Counted from the stretch's first letter, positions 47,150-56,588 are shown. The stretch: DNA of 64,000 nucleotides from CAZGKW01 sp964526295 (GCA_964526295.1 CAZGKW010000023.1:9198-73197), one strand, 5' to 3'. Numbers and translations: made by a program. Notes: generated by a model not told the origin, from the sequence alone.

Positions 47150-47292
47150 AGGCCTTCGTGTTTTGTCTGCAGCGTGGCTCAGGGGCACTCGTTGGTCCAC
47201 CATCCGCCACCGCAGGACGCGCGGGTTCGACGTCCTTGCCACGTTTCCCACTCAAGTCGTCGGGGTACAAACTGCGTTGAGAGGAGGTCCCC

Positions 47293-48387
47293 GTGAGGCG
47301 CCGCCGGTTCCTCCAAGCCGCCCTCGTCGGCGGGGCCGCCCTCGCCGCCGGAAAGGAGGCCCTCGTGGTCGGCACCGAGACGCCCGACTCCGGGCCCGGC
47401 GCGACGGCCCGCCGCCTCGCCCGGAAGCTACCCCGCTGGCGGGGCTTCAACCTGCTGGAGAAGTTCCGGGCCGAGCGCGACCGCCCGTTCGTCGAGACCG
47501 ACTTCGCGTGGATGGCCGAGTGGGGCTTCGACTTCGTCCGACTGCCGATGGACTACCGCTGCTGGACGGACGCGAAGGACCCGGAGAAGCTCGACGAGCG
47601 GGTCCTCGGCGAGGTCGACGCCTGCATCGCGATGGGCCGCAAGCGCGGCGTCCACGTCTCGCTGAACCTGCACCGGGCCCCCGGCTACACGGTCGCCCGG
47701 CCGCCCGAGACGCTCGACCTCTGGACCGACCAGGAGGCCCGGCGCCGGTTCGACTTCCAGTGGGCCGCCTTTGCCCGGCGGTATCGCGGCGTGCCGCCCG
47801 AGGCCCTCAGCTTCGACCTGGTGAACGAGCCGGCCCACGTTGACGCGGGCGTCTATGCGGAAGTCGCCCGCCGGGCCGTTGCCGCCATCCGGGCCGAGGA
47901 CCCCGAGCGGCTCATCATCTCGGACGGCCTCCGGTGGGGACGCGACCCGATCCCGGAGCTCGCCGACCTCGGCATCGCCCAGTCGACCCGCGGCTACGAC
48001 CCGATGCCGATCAGCCACTGGAAGGCCTCCTGGGTGGGCGGCGAGCGGTGGCCGAAGCCCACCTGGCCCCTGAAACAGGGCGGCAGGACGCTCGACAAGG
48101 CTTGGCTGCGGGAGGACCGCATCGGGCCGTGGAAGGCCCTCGAGCGGAAGCGCGTCGGCGTCCACGTCGGCGAGTGGGGGGCATTCAAGCACACGCCGCA
48201 CGACGTGGTCCTGGCCTGGATGAGGGACTACCTGGAGCTGTGGAGGGAGGCGGGGTGGGGGTGGGCCCTGTGGAACTTCCGCGGGCCGTTCGGGGTGCTC
48301 GACTCGGGCCGCACCGACGTCGCCTACGAGGACTTCATGGGCCACCAGCTCGACCGCCGGATGCTCGGTCTCCTCCGCGCTCTCTGA
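47293..48387 (+). CDS. Tat-exported glycoside hydrolase family 5 enzyme
   Basis: The 364-residue product starts with a Tat signal (RRRRFLQAALVGGAALAAG) and has a GH5 (beta/alpha)8 barrel: WRGFNLLEKF, FDFVRLPMDYRCW, VHVSLNLHRAPGY, acid/base Glu179 in FDLVNEP and nucleophile Glu294 in VHVGEWGAF. It cleaves a beta-linked glucan, mannan or similar polysaccharide in the periplasm. GTG 47293 has GAGGAGG 5 bases upstream. It is followed, after a repeat-filled gap, by a sodium:solute symporter that may import the products. Confidence 0.9.
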   Translation: MRRRRFLQAALVGGAALAAGKEALVVGTETPDSGPGATARRLARKLPRWRGFNLLEKFRAERDRPFVETDFAWMAEWGFDFVRLPMDYRCWTDAKDPEKLDERVLGEVDACIAMGRKRGVHVSLNLHRAPGYTVARPPETLDLWTDQEARRRFDFQWAAFARRYRGVPPEALSFDLVNEPAHVDAGVYAEVARRAVAAIRAEDPERLIISDGLRWGRDPIPELADLGIAQSTRGYDPMPISHWKASWVGGERWPKPTWPLKQGGRTLDKAWLREDRIGPWKALERKRVGVHVGEWGAFKHTPHDVVLAWMRDYLELWREAGWGWALWNFRGPFGVLDSGRTDVAYEDFMGHQLDRRMLGLLRAL

Positions 48388-48397
48388 AGCGTCTTGT

Positions 48398-48735
48398 TGA
48401 CCGCAGAGCAAGCCGAGACCGTAGAGAACAGATAGTATCGGAAGCATACTATGTGACGGCAGCCACCTGGGGTCGTCATCCCGAGCGACGTCCCGGCTTG
48501 CCGGGAGGGGGTCGAGGAACCTCGCCGCGGTGTTTTCCCGACTCCAGTTGGCCGCTGCAACAGCAGCCACAGCGAGTCCCCCACTCGCCATCGCCTCACC
48601 CCGGCTTCGTCGGGACTCGCTCAGGGCCGCTCGAGATGATGCGTCCCTGCGTTTCGCCCCCTTTGGATCCTGAGCTTCTCAGTTTTTGCTCTTGATCGGT
48701 TTTCCTTTGCGTTCTTGGCGGTCTTTGCGGTTTCA
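48398..48735. repeat. Gap with inverted dispersed repeats
   Basis: Between the GH5 and symporter genes, TTGACCGCAGAGCAAGCCGA (48398) is mirrored by TTTGCGTTCTTGGCGGTCTT and GCGGTTTC (48704-48732). Inside lies a second imperfect inverted pair: GTCATCCCGAGCGACG (48475) and GCTCGAGATGATG (48631). No gene is seen. Confidence 0.5.
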
Positions 48736-48799
48736 TTCTCTCTTGCGGTTCCATTTCCGTGCCCGGCCTGACGAAGCGACCTCTGGCTAAGGGGCGGCG

Positions 48800-50662
48800 A
48801 TGATCAACCTTGCCGTCGTTGCGGCCTACCTCGCGGCCATGGTCGGGCTGGGGTTTTACCTCGCCCGTTACGTCCGCGGCGACGAGGACTTCTTTCTGGC
48901 CGGACGCCGACTCAACCAGTGGGTCATCGCCGGCACGGTCATGGCGACGAACGTGGCGGCGATCTACCTGGTGGGCCCGGCGGGCCTGGCGTACCAGGGG
49001 GCCGGCTTCTCGCCCCTGCTTATCGCCTGGACGGGCAACATGCTGGCGGCCGCGAGCGCCCTGGTCTTCGTCCCGCGATTCCGGCGGCTCCGCCTCACGA
49101 CCATCACGGAGCTGCTGGAGCTGCGGTACGGACCGACCGTGCGGCTCCTGCCGACCGTCTGGTGGATCGTCTTCTACTCGCTGTTCGCCGGGAACGCCAT
49201 CTACACGCTGGCCAACAGCCTGGGGCCGGTGGCAGCGGGCCTCGAGCCGGCGGCGGGCCTGGTCATCTCCCGCGACGCCATCATCGTGGTCGTGACCGGG
49301 GCGGTCGTCCTCTACTGCTTTTTTTCGGGCCTGGTGGCGGTGGTCTACTCCGACGTCATCCAGGCGTTCCTGATCTCCATCGGCGGCCTGATTCTCGTGC
49401 CGCTCGCCCTGAAGGCCGTCGGCGGCGTCGAGGGTTTCACCGAGAAGACCGACCCGGCGATGTTCGTGTTCTGGAAGGCGGACTGGATCAAGAGCATCCT
49501 CATGTGGACGATCCTGGGGCTGCCCTACTGGTGCACGAGCCAGTACATGCTCCAGCGGTCGCTGGCCGGAAGGTCGGTGCGGGACGCCTCGCGGGGCCTC
49601 GCCCTGGCGGCCCTCATCACCGGCCCTATCACGGTGGCCTACATCGTGCCGGGCATCTGCGCGTCGATCCTGTACACGGGGCCGGACGCCCTGGAGACCG
49701 GCGACCTCGTCCTGCCGACGCTCTTTCAGCGGCTCCTGCCGGTCGGCCTGGGGGGCCTTTTCATCGCGGGGCTGGTGGCGGCGTCGAACTCGACGGCCAG
49801 CTCGCTCCTCAACTCCCTCGCCACGCTCGGCGAGCACGACGTCTATCGCCGCCTCGTGCCGAAGCGGGGCCCGCGGCACTACACCTGGGCGGGGCGGATC
49901 GTCACCCTCGCCGGCGGCGGGCTGGCGCTGCTCTTTGCCCTGAACGTCGAGCGGCTCGGCGGCATCATCACGGCCAACTACAAGATCATGGCCCTGTTCG
50001 AGCCGCCCGTGTTCGTCATCGTGGCGGCCGCGCTCTTCTGGCGGCGGGCCGGCCGGTGGGGCGTGGCGGCGGTGGGCCTGGTTTGGCTCGTCTTCAACGC
50101 CATCACCCTCGACACGGAGTTCCTGGCGATGTTCGGGCGAGGCTTCGCGGGGTGGTACCACGGCCTGCGGGAGGCCGTCGGCGTCGGCGGGTGGGGCCTC
50201 GAGGAGGCCGACCGGGCCATCTGGGGCTTCCCCCTGTTCGCGGCGGCGATGGTTGCCGGGTCGCTCGTGGGGGACGTCGTCCGAGGCCGGACCCCGGCCG
50301 AGCGCGAGGCCGCCGAGAAGCTTTTCGCCCGGATGCGCGGGGCAGTCGGGGGCCGGACCACCCCGACGGCCGCTGCGGGGTTCGCCCTGGCGGGGGCGTG
50401 CCTCGTCGCGTTCATCGTGTGCGCCGTCGCCGAGGACGCCCTCCCGAAGCCGGCGAACCTGTTCGTCTTTATGGGGCTGATGATGGGGTTCGTCCTCGGG
50501 TGCTACCTGGCGATCCCGGCGATGGTGCCGGAGGAGGAAGTGCCGCCGGAACCGGCGGACATCGACCGGTCCTGGGTGAACCGGGTGCTGGGCAGCGGCT
50601 GGACGTGGCTGGCGATGCTGGCCGCCGCAGCCGTCCTGGTCGCCGCCCTCTACCTCGTGTAG
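48800..50662 (+). CDS. Sodium:solute symporter (SSS family)
   Basis: The 620-residue product has about 14 hydrophobic helices and SSS features: GRRLNQWVIAGTVMATNVAA near the N terminus, YLVGPAGLAYQGAG, RFRRLRLTTITELLELRYGP, SGLVAVVYSDVIQAFLI and GLVAASNSTASSLLNSLATL (the Na+-site SxSS region). It imports a sugar or carboxylate with Na+. Sequence alone does not give the substrate, but the GH5 gene upstream suggests an oligosaccharide or sugar. A charged cytosolic loop lies near residues 500-520. Confidence 0.9.
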   Translation: MINLAVVAAYLAAMVGLGFYLARYVRGDEDFFLAGRRLNQWVIAGTVMATNVAAIYLVGPAGLAYQGAGFSPLLIAWTGNMLAAASALVFVPRFRRLRLTTITELLELRYGPTVRLLPTVWWIVFYSLFAGNAIYTLANSLGPVAAGLEPAAGLVISRDAIIVVVTGAVVLYCFFSGLVAVVYSDVIQAFLISIGGLILVPLALKAVGGVEGFTEKTDPAMFVFWKADWIKSILMWTILGLPYWCTSQYMLQRSLAGRSVRDASRGLALAALITGPITVAYIVPGICASILYTGPDALETGDLVLPTLFQRLLPVGLGGLFIAGLVAASNSTASSLLNSLATLGEHDVYRRLVPKRGPRHYTWAGRIVTLAGGGLALLFALNVERLGGIITANYKIMALFEPPVFVIVAAALFWRRAGRWGVAAVGLVWLVFNAITLDTEFLAMFGRGFAGWYHGLREAVGVGGWGLEEADRAIWGFPLFAAAMVAGSLVGDVVRGRTPAEREAAEKLFARMRGAVGGRTTPTAAAGFALAGACLVAFIVCAVAEDALPKPANLFVFMGLMMGFVLGCYLAIPAMVPEEEVPPEPADIDRSWVNRVLGSGWTWLAMLAAAAVLVAALYLV

Positions 50663-50762
50663 CCCTCTGCGTTCTTCCATGAAGCCGGGTCGGTCAAGGA
50701 GTTTTTCCCGGTGACACGTTCAGTCTTCCATCCGAGCTGCGGCGGCGATCGCCGGCGAGGCG

Positions 50763-51345
50763 TTACGTCCGGTTCCGCAGGCCCAGCCACGAGACCTCCA
50801 CCAGCAGACTTCGCGCCAACCGGTTCCCGTGGCCCGTGATCCGGCCGTGCCGGTCCATCTGGCCCGACTGGAACTGACGCGGCACCAGACCCAGGTAACT
50901 GGCCACCTGTTTGCCGGAGCGGAACCGCGACGGGTCGTCGATCAGGGCCACCAGTTGCTCGGCCAGACGGGCCCGGTACGCGATCAGGGCCCGCCACCCC
51001 CGCACCGACGCCTCCGGCACGTGCACCGTCGGCAACCGGTCCGATGCCGACAGGTCCAGCAGCTTCATCGCGTCGGTCCGGTCGGTCTTTCGCTTCACGT
51101 TCCGCCACCGCCAGGCGTCGCTCGCGACGTTGGCCACCTGGATCTCGGGGACCCCGCAGGCGGCCATCAGGTCCTTGATCCAACCGGCCGGGGGGCCGCA
51201 CCCGTTCGGGGCCCCACCGCTTGGCCAGCGCCGCCAGCGACGAGGGACGCGTGGGGACCTTCTTGAAGGCCGCCTCTCCCGTCTCGGTGTCCACGTGATA
51301 GGCCACGGTCTTGCTTTTGCCCAGGTCCAGTGCCAGAATCTTCAT
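50763..51345 (-). pseudogene. IS110 family transposase, frameshifted and internally deleted
   Basis: From ATG 51345 (AAAGGAG upstream) the frame gives the DEDD N terminus (KILALDLGKSKTVAYHVDTE, then TGEAAF). It shifts near 51190 and resumes as AACGVPEIQVANVASDAWRW and RKTDRTDAMKLLDL. After VALIDD it jumps to the C-terminal IS110 region (RFRSGKQVASYLGLVPRQFQ, SGQMDRHGRITGHGNRLARS). About 100 central residues are missing. No terminal repeats are expected for IS110. It is a dead copy beside DUF58. Confidence 0.85.
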
Positions 51346-51512
51346 TGCCGGGTCTCCTTTGGTTACCGCTCTGGGCGACCCCCTATGGGTCAGCCCGTCC
51401 GAGATTGGGCCCTCGAGCTCGAATCCTGGCGGAACCGGAGACCCGCCTTTCATCGTTTCTTTGCGGTCCCGAACACGCTTTGCGGTTCGATTCAAACGGT
51501 GGCGCGCCGAGC

Positions 51513-52397
51513 ATGGCTGACGACGACCTGTTCGATTCGGCGTTCCTGGAGCGGCTGGAGTATCTGCGCGTCGTGGCCCGGCGGACCTTCAGCGGCACGT
51601 CGCCCGGCACGCGGACGGGCCGGCGGACCGGGCCGGGCCTGGAGTTCGCCGAGCACCGGGCCTACGTCCCCGGCGACGACTACCGCTACGTCGACTGGGC
51701 CGCGTTCGGCCGGCTCGAGCGGCTGCTGCTCAGGCTCTGCCAGATGGAGGAGGACCTGTCGGTCTACTTCCTCCTCGACGCCTCCGGGTCGATGGCGACG
51801 GGCGAGGTGCCGAAGTTCGACCACGCCCGCCGCCTCGCGGCCGCCCTGGCCTACGTGGGCCTCGCGAGCCTGGAGCGGGTCCAGCTCGTCGCCCTGGCCG
51901 AGGGCGTCCGGGCCCACCTGGAAGCCGGCCGCGGCAGGCAGCAGATCGTCCGGGTCCTGGACTTCCTCCGCAGCCTTTCGGCCGAAGGCCCCACGGACCT
52001 CCTGGCGGGCGTCCAGGGTTTTCTGCCCCACGCCCCGAAGGCGGGTCTGGCGGTGCTCCTGTCGGACCTGATGGACCCGCAAGGGTACGAGCGGCCCATG
52101 GTCACCCTCCGCGGCCGGGGGTTCGACCTGTGGTGTCTCCAGGTGACGGACCGGGCCGACCTCGCGCCGGAGGGCTTGGGCGACGTCGCCGTCGAGGACG
52201 CCGAGACCGGCGAGACAATCGGGGCCCAGGTCACGGGGGACCTCAAGGCCCGCCTGGCGGCCGAGGCCGACCGCTTCGCCGACGAGGTCCGCCTGTGGTG
52301 CCACGAGCACGCCATCGGATACGCCGAGGCCCCCACGGACGTGCCGGTCGACGCGTTCGTCCTGGAGGTGCTCCGCCGCGGCGGGCTCGTGCGATAG
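51513..52397 (+). CDS. DUF58 domain protein, second copy
   Basis: The 294-residue product has DUF58 hallmarks: EYLRVVARRTFSGTSPGTRT, EFAEHRAYVPGDDYRYVDWA and a VWA site FLLDASGSMATGE with intact DxSxS. Normally it would neighbour moxR; here moxR is 10 kb away (61552) on the opposite strand. The pairing may have been broken by rearrangement. ATG 51513 fits the family start but lacks a good ribosome site; the upstream 60 bases are a dispersed repeat (TTTGCGGTCCCGAACACGC). Confidence 0.86.
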   Translation: MADDDLFDSAFLERLEYLRVVARRTFSGTSPGTRTGRRTGPGLEFAEHRAYVPGDDYRYVDWAAFGRLERLLLRLCQMEEDLSVYFLLDASGSMATGEVPKFDHARRLAAALAYVGLASLERVQLVALAEGVRAHLEAGRGRQQIVRVLDFLRSLSAEGPTDLLAGVQGFLPHAPKAGLAVLLSDLMDPQGYERPMVTLRGRGFDLWCLQVTDRADLAPEGLGDVAVEDAETGETIGAQVTGDLKARLAAEADRFADEVRLWCHEHAIGYAEAPTDVPVDAFVLEVLRRGGLVR

Positions 52398-52408
52398 GGA
52401 GCGACGCC

Positions 52409-52506
52409 TTGGGCGACCAGCAACTCGCGCGGTGGCTGTTCGAGAGGGGCGGCCCGGCCGTCCGATACCGCGCTCTCGGGAAGCCCTGGAGCTCGAGTCG
52501 ACGCTG
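52409..52506 (+). pseudogene. Possible remnant of a gene following DUF58
   Basis: TTG 52409 with AGGGA upstream opens GDQQLARWLFERGGPAVRYR, which is protein-like, but the frame becomes noise; EALELESTLNLRAIRRV appears in another frame (52475-52530). This may be the N terminus of a gene once in the DUF58 operon. The remaining gap to 52741 shows nothing else. Confidence 0.3.
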
Positions 52507-52741
52507 AACCTGCGGGCGATCCGGCGGGTGGCGGGCCCGGTTCGACCTGAGGCACCCCCCAAGACACGCTAAGTCCTTTTTTGGCGGCAGGTTACGCTGC
52601 CTTTCGGCTCGCCTTCCCCGCTGGGTCCGGGCGAACTTTCCCAAAGGCCCGGCCAAGGCCGATTTTCTGCGTAACCCGAGTCCGGTAAAGAGGTTAAACA
52701 GTGGACAGGACGCTCGGCAACCGGCCGGCCGGATTTTCGGC

Positions 52742-52770
52742 TTGATTCGCCGCCTGAGGCGCTCTACACT
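52742..52770 (+). promoter_or_regulatory. Sigma70-type promoter before a short terminated unit
   Basis: TTGATT (52742-52747), 17-base spacer, TACACT (52765-52770). Transcription would start near 52777 and run into the terminator at 52801. Confidence 0.6.
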
Positions 52771-52776
52771 AACCGT

Positions 52777-52855
52777 CGCGCAGGAGTCTGTACCTACCCT
52801 CCTGGGGCCGGACCTCGTCCAGGCGAGGATTCAGTCGCCCGGCCCCAGGTTTTTT
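52777..52855 (+). ncRNA. Candidate small RNA or ffh attenuator leader
   Basis: About 79 bases between a promoter (52742) and a terminator end. The only features are CAGGAGTCTGTACC and the terminator hairpin. It could be a short sRNA or an attenuator reducing read-through into ffh. No match to SRP RNA (no GGAA tetraloop or AGCAG). Confidence 0.35.
52801..52855 (+). terminator. Strong rho-independent terminator upstream of ffh
   Basis: CCTGGGGCCGG (52801-52811) pairs exactly with CCGGCCCCAGG (52839-52849), enclosing an inner hairpin CCTCG/CGAGG, and is followed by T6. It lies 158 bases before the ffh start. Confidence 0.8.
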
Positions 52856-53012
52856 ATGCGCCCGACCTGGGCTTCTTTCAGAGCAGACCGAACCGTCGCC
52901 GAGGCGGCCCCTCGGGCGCGTCGGGCCACTCGCGCGGACGGCCTTGCATGGCCGGCCGCTTCTGATACACTTCATGGAGCACCCCGTCGCGAACCCACGT
53001 GCGAGTTACGCC

Positions 53013-54434
53013 ATGTTCGAGAGCCTGACCCAACGACTCAGCAGCGCGTTCCGGGGCCTGGCCGGCCGCGGACGCATCACCGAGAAGAACGTCCAGGACG
53101 CCTGCCGCGAGGTCCGCACCGCCCTCCTCGAGGCCGACGTTAACTACCAGGTGGCCCGGGAGTTCGTCGAGCAGGTCAGCCAAAAGGCCCTCGGCCAGGA
53201 GGTGCTCAAGAGCCTCCGGCCCGACCAGGTGTTCGTCAAGGTGGTCCACGACGAGCTGGTCCGGCTGATGGGCCCGGTGGACCCGCGGATCCCGTGGGCC
53301 GATTCGCCCCCCACCGTCATCATGCTGGCCGGTCTCCAGGGCTCCGGCAAGACGACGACGGCCGGCAAGCTGGCCCGGCTCATTCGAGAGCGGGGCCACC
53401 GGCCGCTGCTCGTGGCGTGCGACTGCCATCGCCCGGCGGCGGTCGAACAGCTCATGGTCGTCGGGACCCAGGTCGAGACGCCCGTCTACAGCGAGGGCCT
53501 GGGCGACCCCGTCCTGATCGCCCGCAACGGCGTCCGGGCGACGCGGGACCAGAACGCGGACGTGGCGATCGTCGACACGGCCGGCCGACTCCACATCGAC
53601 CAGGCCATGATGCGCGAGGCCAAGGACATCGCCCGGGCCGTCAAGCCCCACCAGATCTACCTCGTGTGCGACGCCATGACCGGCCAGGACGCCGTCACCA
53701 GCGCCCGCGAGTTCAACGAGACGCTCGAGCTCGACGCGGTGGTCCTGACGAAGCTCGACGGCGACGCCCGCGGCGGGGCGGCCCTCTCGGTCAAGGCCGT
53801 CACGGGCAAGCCCATCAAGTTCGTCGGCGTCGGCGAGCGGATGGACCGCCTGGAGGAGTTCCACCCCGACCGCATGGCGGGGCGGATCCTCGGCATGGGA
53901 GACGTCGTCACCCTGGTCGAGAAGGCCCAGGCCGCCGTCGACGATGAAGAGGCCCTCCGGATGCAGGAGAAGATCCGGAAGGCCGAGTTCGGCCTCGACG
54001 ATTTTCTGAAGCAGATCCGGCAGATGCGGCGGATGGGACCGCTCAAGGACATCCTGGGCATGATCCCCGGCATGGGGTCGGCCCTGAAGGACCTGCCCGT
54101 CGACGACCGCGAGCTCGACCAGACCGAGGCGATCATCCATTCGATGACACCCCAGGAGCGGTCCCGGCCGGACCTGATCGACGCCCCCCGCCGGCGCCGG
54201 ATCGCCAGGGGCTGCGGCATGGAACCCCAGGACGTGGCGAGCCTCGTCAAGAGCTTCGGCCAGGTCCGCGACCTGATGAAGCAGATGCAGGCCTCCGGGG
54301 CGATGGGCCGGGGCCGGGCCGCCATGGCCCAGCAGATGGCCCAGATCGACCTGTTCGGCCCTCAGCGGAAGAAACGCGTCCGCTCGAAACGCAAACGCAA
54401 GCCCCGCAAGGGCCGAAAGAAACGGTCGCGGTAG
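53013..54434 (+). CDS. ffh: Signal recognition particle protein Ffh (SRP54)
   Basis: The 473-residue GTPase of the SRP targets nascent membrane and secreted proteins to FtsY. The N domain (FESLTQRLSSAFRGLAGRGR) precedes the G domain with GLQGSGKTTTAGKLA (107-121), DTAGR (188-192) and TKLDG (246-250). The C-terminal M domain (about 300-440) has KQIRQMRRMGPLKDILGMIP and IIHSMTPQER, and a basic tail. ATG 53013 gives the normal MFESLT start; a longer frame from 52944 is unlikely. The ribosome site is weak. Confidence 0.96.
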   Translation: MFESLTQRLSSAFRGLAGRGRITEKNVQDACREVRTALLEADVNYQVAREFVEQVSQKALGQEVLKSLRPDQVFVKVVHDELVRLMGPVDPRIPWADSPPTVIMLAGLQGSGKTTTAGKLARLIRERGHRPLLVACDCHRPAAVEQLMVVGTQVETPVYSEGLGDPVLIARNGVRATRDQNADVAIVDTAGRLHIDQAMMREAKDIARAVKPHQIYLVCDAMTGQDAVTSAREFNETLELDAVVLTKLDGDARGGAALSVKAVTGKPIKFVGVGERMDRLEEFHPDRMAGRILGMGDVVTLVEKAQAAVDDEEALRMQEKIRKAEFGLDDFLKQIRQMRRMGPLKDILGMIPGMGSALKDLPVDDRELDQTEAIIHSMTPQERSRPDLIDAPRRRRIARGCGMEPQDVASLVKSFGQVRDLMKQMQASGAMGRGRAAMAQQMAQIDLFGPQRKKRVRSKRKRKPRKGRKKRSR

Positions 54435-54462
54435 CAGGTGTCGGCCTGAGCCAGCGCAAGGC

Positions 54463-54491
54463 TTGCACCGCCTGGAGGGCTTCCGTACACT
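54463..54491 (+). promoter_or_regulatory. Promoter of the 54.5-56.6 kb accessory module
   Basis: TTGCAC (54463-54468), 17-base spacer, TACACT (54486-54491). It lies 29 bases after the ffh stop and 90 bases before the first gene of the module. Confidence 0.6.
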
Positions 54492-54581
54492 TGCACCGCG
54501 CCCAGCATCACGGTAGCATGGCCCTGGTGTACGCTGTCTGGCAAGATGCAAGGCAATCCCTGGACAGAGGCGAGGACTACC

Positions 54582-55265
54582 ATGACTGCACAGCACGTTC
54601 TGTTGAACTCCAGCGCTGTGGTCATCGCCAATGACGTGAACATCAGCATCTTTAAGCCGTGGTGGCTGATAAAGTCAGGAATACTGAAGCCGGAGGAGGT
54701 TGAAGGAGAAGTTGTGGTTACTCCCGTCATGGTTCGGGTGCCCGCTCCGGCCTTTGAGCTTGTTGTCGTGCCCAATCGGGTCCAAATGACATTCGAAGCC
54801 GACGCTCCCGAGATCGAGGGCCACATAAGCCGTGTGCTGGGCGGCATCGTGGAGACCTTGCCCCACACGCCATACTCGGCTGTGGGGCTGAATTTCCATT
54901 ATGTCGCGACACCCCCGCACGAAGTCGCCTTCGCGCGATGGGACCGGGATAACTTCGCTTCTCAGTTTGCGAACTCCGTCACCTCTGGCGAGGACAACGA
55001 GGCCCGATTCGGGTCGTATGTCTCGTACAACGTAGAAGGACTCAGAATGAAGTTAGATGTCAAGCCGGTGAAAGCCACAGGGCAGATGTGCAAGGCAGCC
55101 ATCGCAAGCGCCATCGGCGAGGAGTTGATTGCTTTGAACTTTAATTTTCACAAGGATGTTGAACAGGGAGCTAATGTCGCGGCCGTGAAGAAAACCTTGG
55201 GGCTAAGAAGGGAGGCCGCAGGCAAGGCAAAGGAAATCGTCACAAAGCTAGAGAATGAGAACTGA
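54582..55265 (+). CDS. Hypothetical protein, first gene of accessory module
   Basis: The 227-residue product has no recognised domain. The N-terminal half is beta-rich (TAQHVLLNSSAVVIANDVNI, VVVTPVMVRVPAPAFELVVV, PNRVQMTFEADAPEIEG). A segment HTPYSAVGLNFHYVATPPHE resembles the TIGR04255-type sporadic family, judged by eye. The C-terminal part is helical. ATG 54582 has GAGGACT upstream. GC is much lower than in ffh; the gene stops 5 bases before the next. Function unknown. Confidence 0.55.
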   Translation: MTAQHVLLNSSAVVIANDVNISIFKPWWLIKSGILKPEEVEGEVVVTPVMVRVPAPAFELVVVPNRVQMTFEADAPEIEGHISRVLGGIVETLPHTPYSAVGLNFHYVATPPHEVAFARWDRDNFASQFANSVTSGEDNEARFGSYVSYNVEGLRMKLDVKPVKATGQMCKAAIASAIGEELIALNFNFHKDVEQGANVAAVKKTLGLRREAAGKAKEIVTKLENEN

Positions 55266-55270
55266 GAGAC

Positions 55271-55753
55271 ATGAGCGACGAGAACACCACTACACTGCAA
55301 CTCGACGAGCCCGTCGATGAGGCCTATATCAAACTCATAGATGCCGCTCAGGAGGCCGAGGACAGCTTTGCCATGGCACCCTCTCGGCCTGAGAACCATG
55401 GCGAAGTCAGCCAGTCGACGAATCTCCAGCCTGACTACGGGCTGCGAAGTGCCGGTGTCCCTCTGAAAGACTGGCTAGCCGACGTTGCAGTTCGCGTATC
55501 GCGATACAGCGTATTCATTTTCGGAGCCTTTGAAGCCGGGCTGGCAAGAGCTATTGTCCGCAACCTCGACACCGGCGAGTTGAATGTTCCAGCGATCATG
55601 AGACCATATCGGCAGTATGTCCAGCTGACAGTCAACATCTCGCCCGGTCTGCGAATGCCCCGAAGTGAAGTCTTGGCTTCTTCGTTTGTGGGCTCGTCTG
55701 GCGCCTACCTGACCTGGATTGCCCTGGCGGAGGACGCGCCTGATGACGCATAA
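55271..55753 (+). CDS. Hypothetical protein, second gene of accessory module
   Basis: The 160-residue product starts with an acidic region (SDENTTTLQLDEPVDEAYIK), then a beta-rich portion (RYSVFIFGAFEAGLARAIVR, VQLTVNISPGLRMPRSEVLA). No family recognised. Its start lies 5 bases after the first gene and its end overlaps the third gene by 11 bases, so the three are translationally coupled. Lower GC than the core. Confidence 0.55.
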   Translation: MSDENTTTLQLDEPVDEAYIKLIDAAQEAEDSFAMAPSRPENHGEVSQSTNLQPDYGLRSAGVPLKDWLADVAVRVSRYSVFIFGAFEAGLARAIVRNLDTGELNVPAIMRPYRQYVQLTVNISPGLRMPRSEVLASSFVGSSGAYLTWIALAEDAPDDA

Positions 55754-56588
55754 GCCGTTCTACGGCCCGTGCGAGCCCTATTTGCAGCAAGGCGACATAT
55801 TTGGGCTTCCGATTGTCGCCCCGGAAGCGGATCACAGGCAGCGCATATTCCGCGCAAGGGATGGCCGGCATGGCAGCGTAGTGTTCAAAGACAACTGCGA
55901 AGCCACCGTTTTTGCCCCAGACGACCTGGAAGGCCTCCTTGCCAAGGTCGACCGCACACCACTTCACACGGACCCCTTTGCCAGTACGGAGGATGGGTAC
56001 GAAGAAATGGTGGTAGTGTTCGCGCGTCTCTTCCGCTACTTCGTACTTGTGAGCCAAACCTGCGATGTCTCGGGTGTGGATCATGACCCGAAGCCGTTCG
56101 CCTGTATACTACCCAGTACCACCTTGGCAGAGATGTGCCGACGAGAATGCCTGCCGTTCAAGGGTGAAGATCAGCCCACCACGATCCACGACTATGTTGC
56201 CAAGCATTTGGGGACCGACGAGAGCTGCTTGAGCGATGACCCTTACGAGTATCCTCCCGCCTTGCGCGCCATCGTCAAGGCAAGGGGCCGAGAGGGGTTG
56301 TCAAGGACACACAAAGAGAACCTTGGCAAGATTAGGAAGTTCCTTAATGAATACGACCGCCCCGGCTTTCTCTTCCCTTTACCGCCCGACTCCGGTTCCG
56401 GGGTACCCGAGAGTTGCGTTGACTTCTGCGCTGTCTACACGGTCCCCACGCAGAAGCTTGTTCGAGTCAAGGACTTGCGGGTCGCGACCATAGCCGATCC
56501 GTACCGGCACGATTTCGGCCAGAAGTTCGGTGCCTTTTACGCCAGAGTCGCGACCCCAGAGCCTATGCGGCCGGACGAAACAAGCTAG
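55743..56588 (+). CDS. Hypothetical protein with SQTCD motif, third gene of accessory module
   Basis: The 281-residue product has YLQQGDIFGLPIVAPEADHR near the N terminus and RYFVLVSQTCDVSGVD in the middle. A QGDIF plus S-Q-T/D-C-D combination is recurrent in uncharacterised accessory proteins, recognised by eye only. The C-terminal half is charged and lacks known motifs. ATG 55743 overlaps the second gene. The stop is followed directly by a serpin fragment. Function unknown; possibly part of a defence or toxin-type module. Confidence 0.55.
   Translation: MTHKPFYGPCEPYLQQGDIFGLPIVAPEADHRQRIFRARDGRHGSVVFKDNCEATVFAPDDLEGLLAKVDRTPLHTDPFASTEDGYEEMVVVFARLFRYFVLVSQTCDVSGVDHDPKPFACILPSTTLAEMCRRECLPFKGEDQPTTIHDYVAKHLGTDESCLSDDPYEYPPALRAIVKARGREGLSRTHKENLGKIRKFLNEYDRPGFLFPLPPDSGSGVPESCVDFCAVYTVPTQKLVRVKDLRVATIADPYRHDFGQKFGAFYARVATPEPMRPDETS

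Noticed and set aside
47210..47250. tRNA T-loop-like GGGTTCGACGTCC
   Set aside because: No matching T-stem, acceptor stem or anticodon arm around it.
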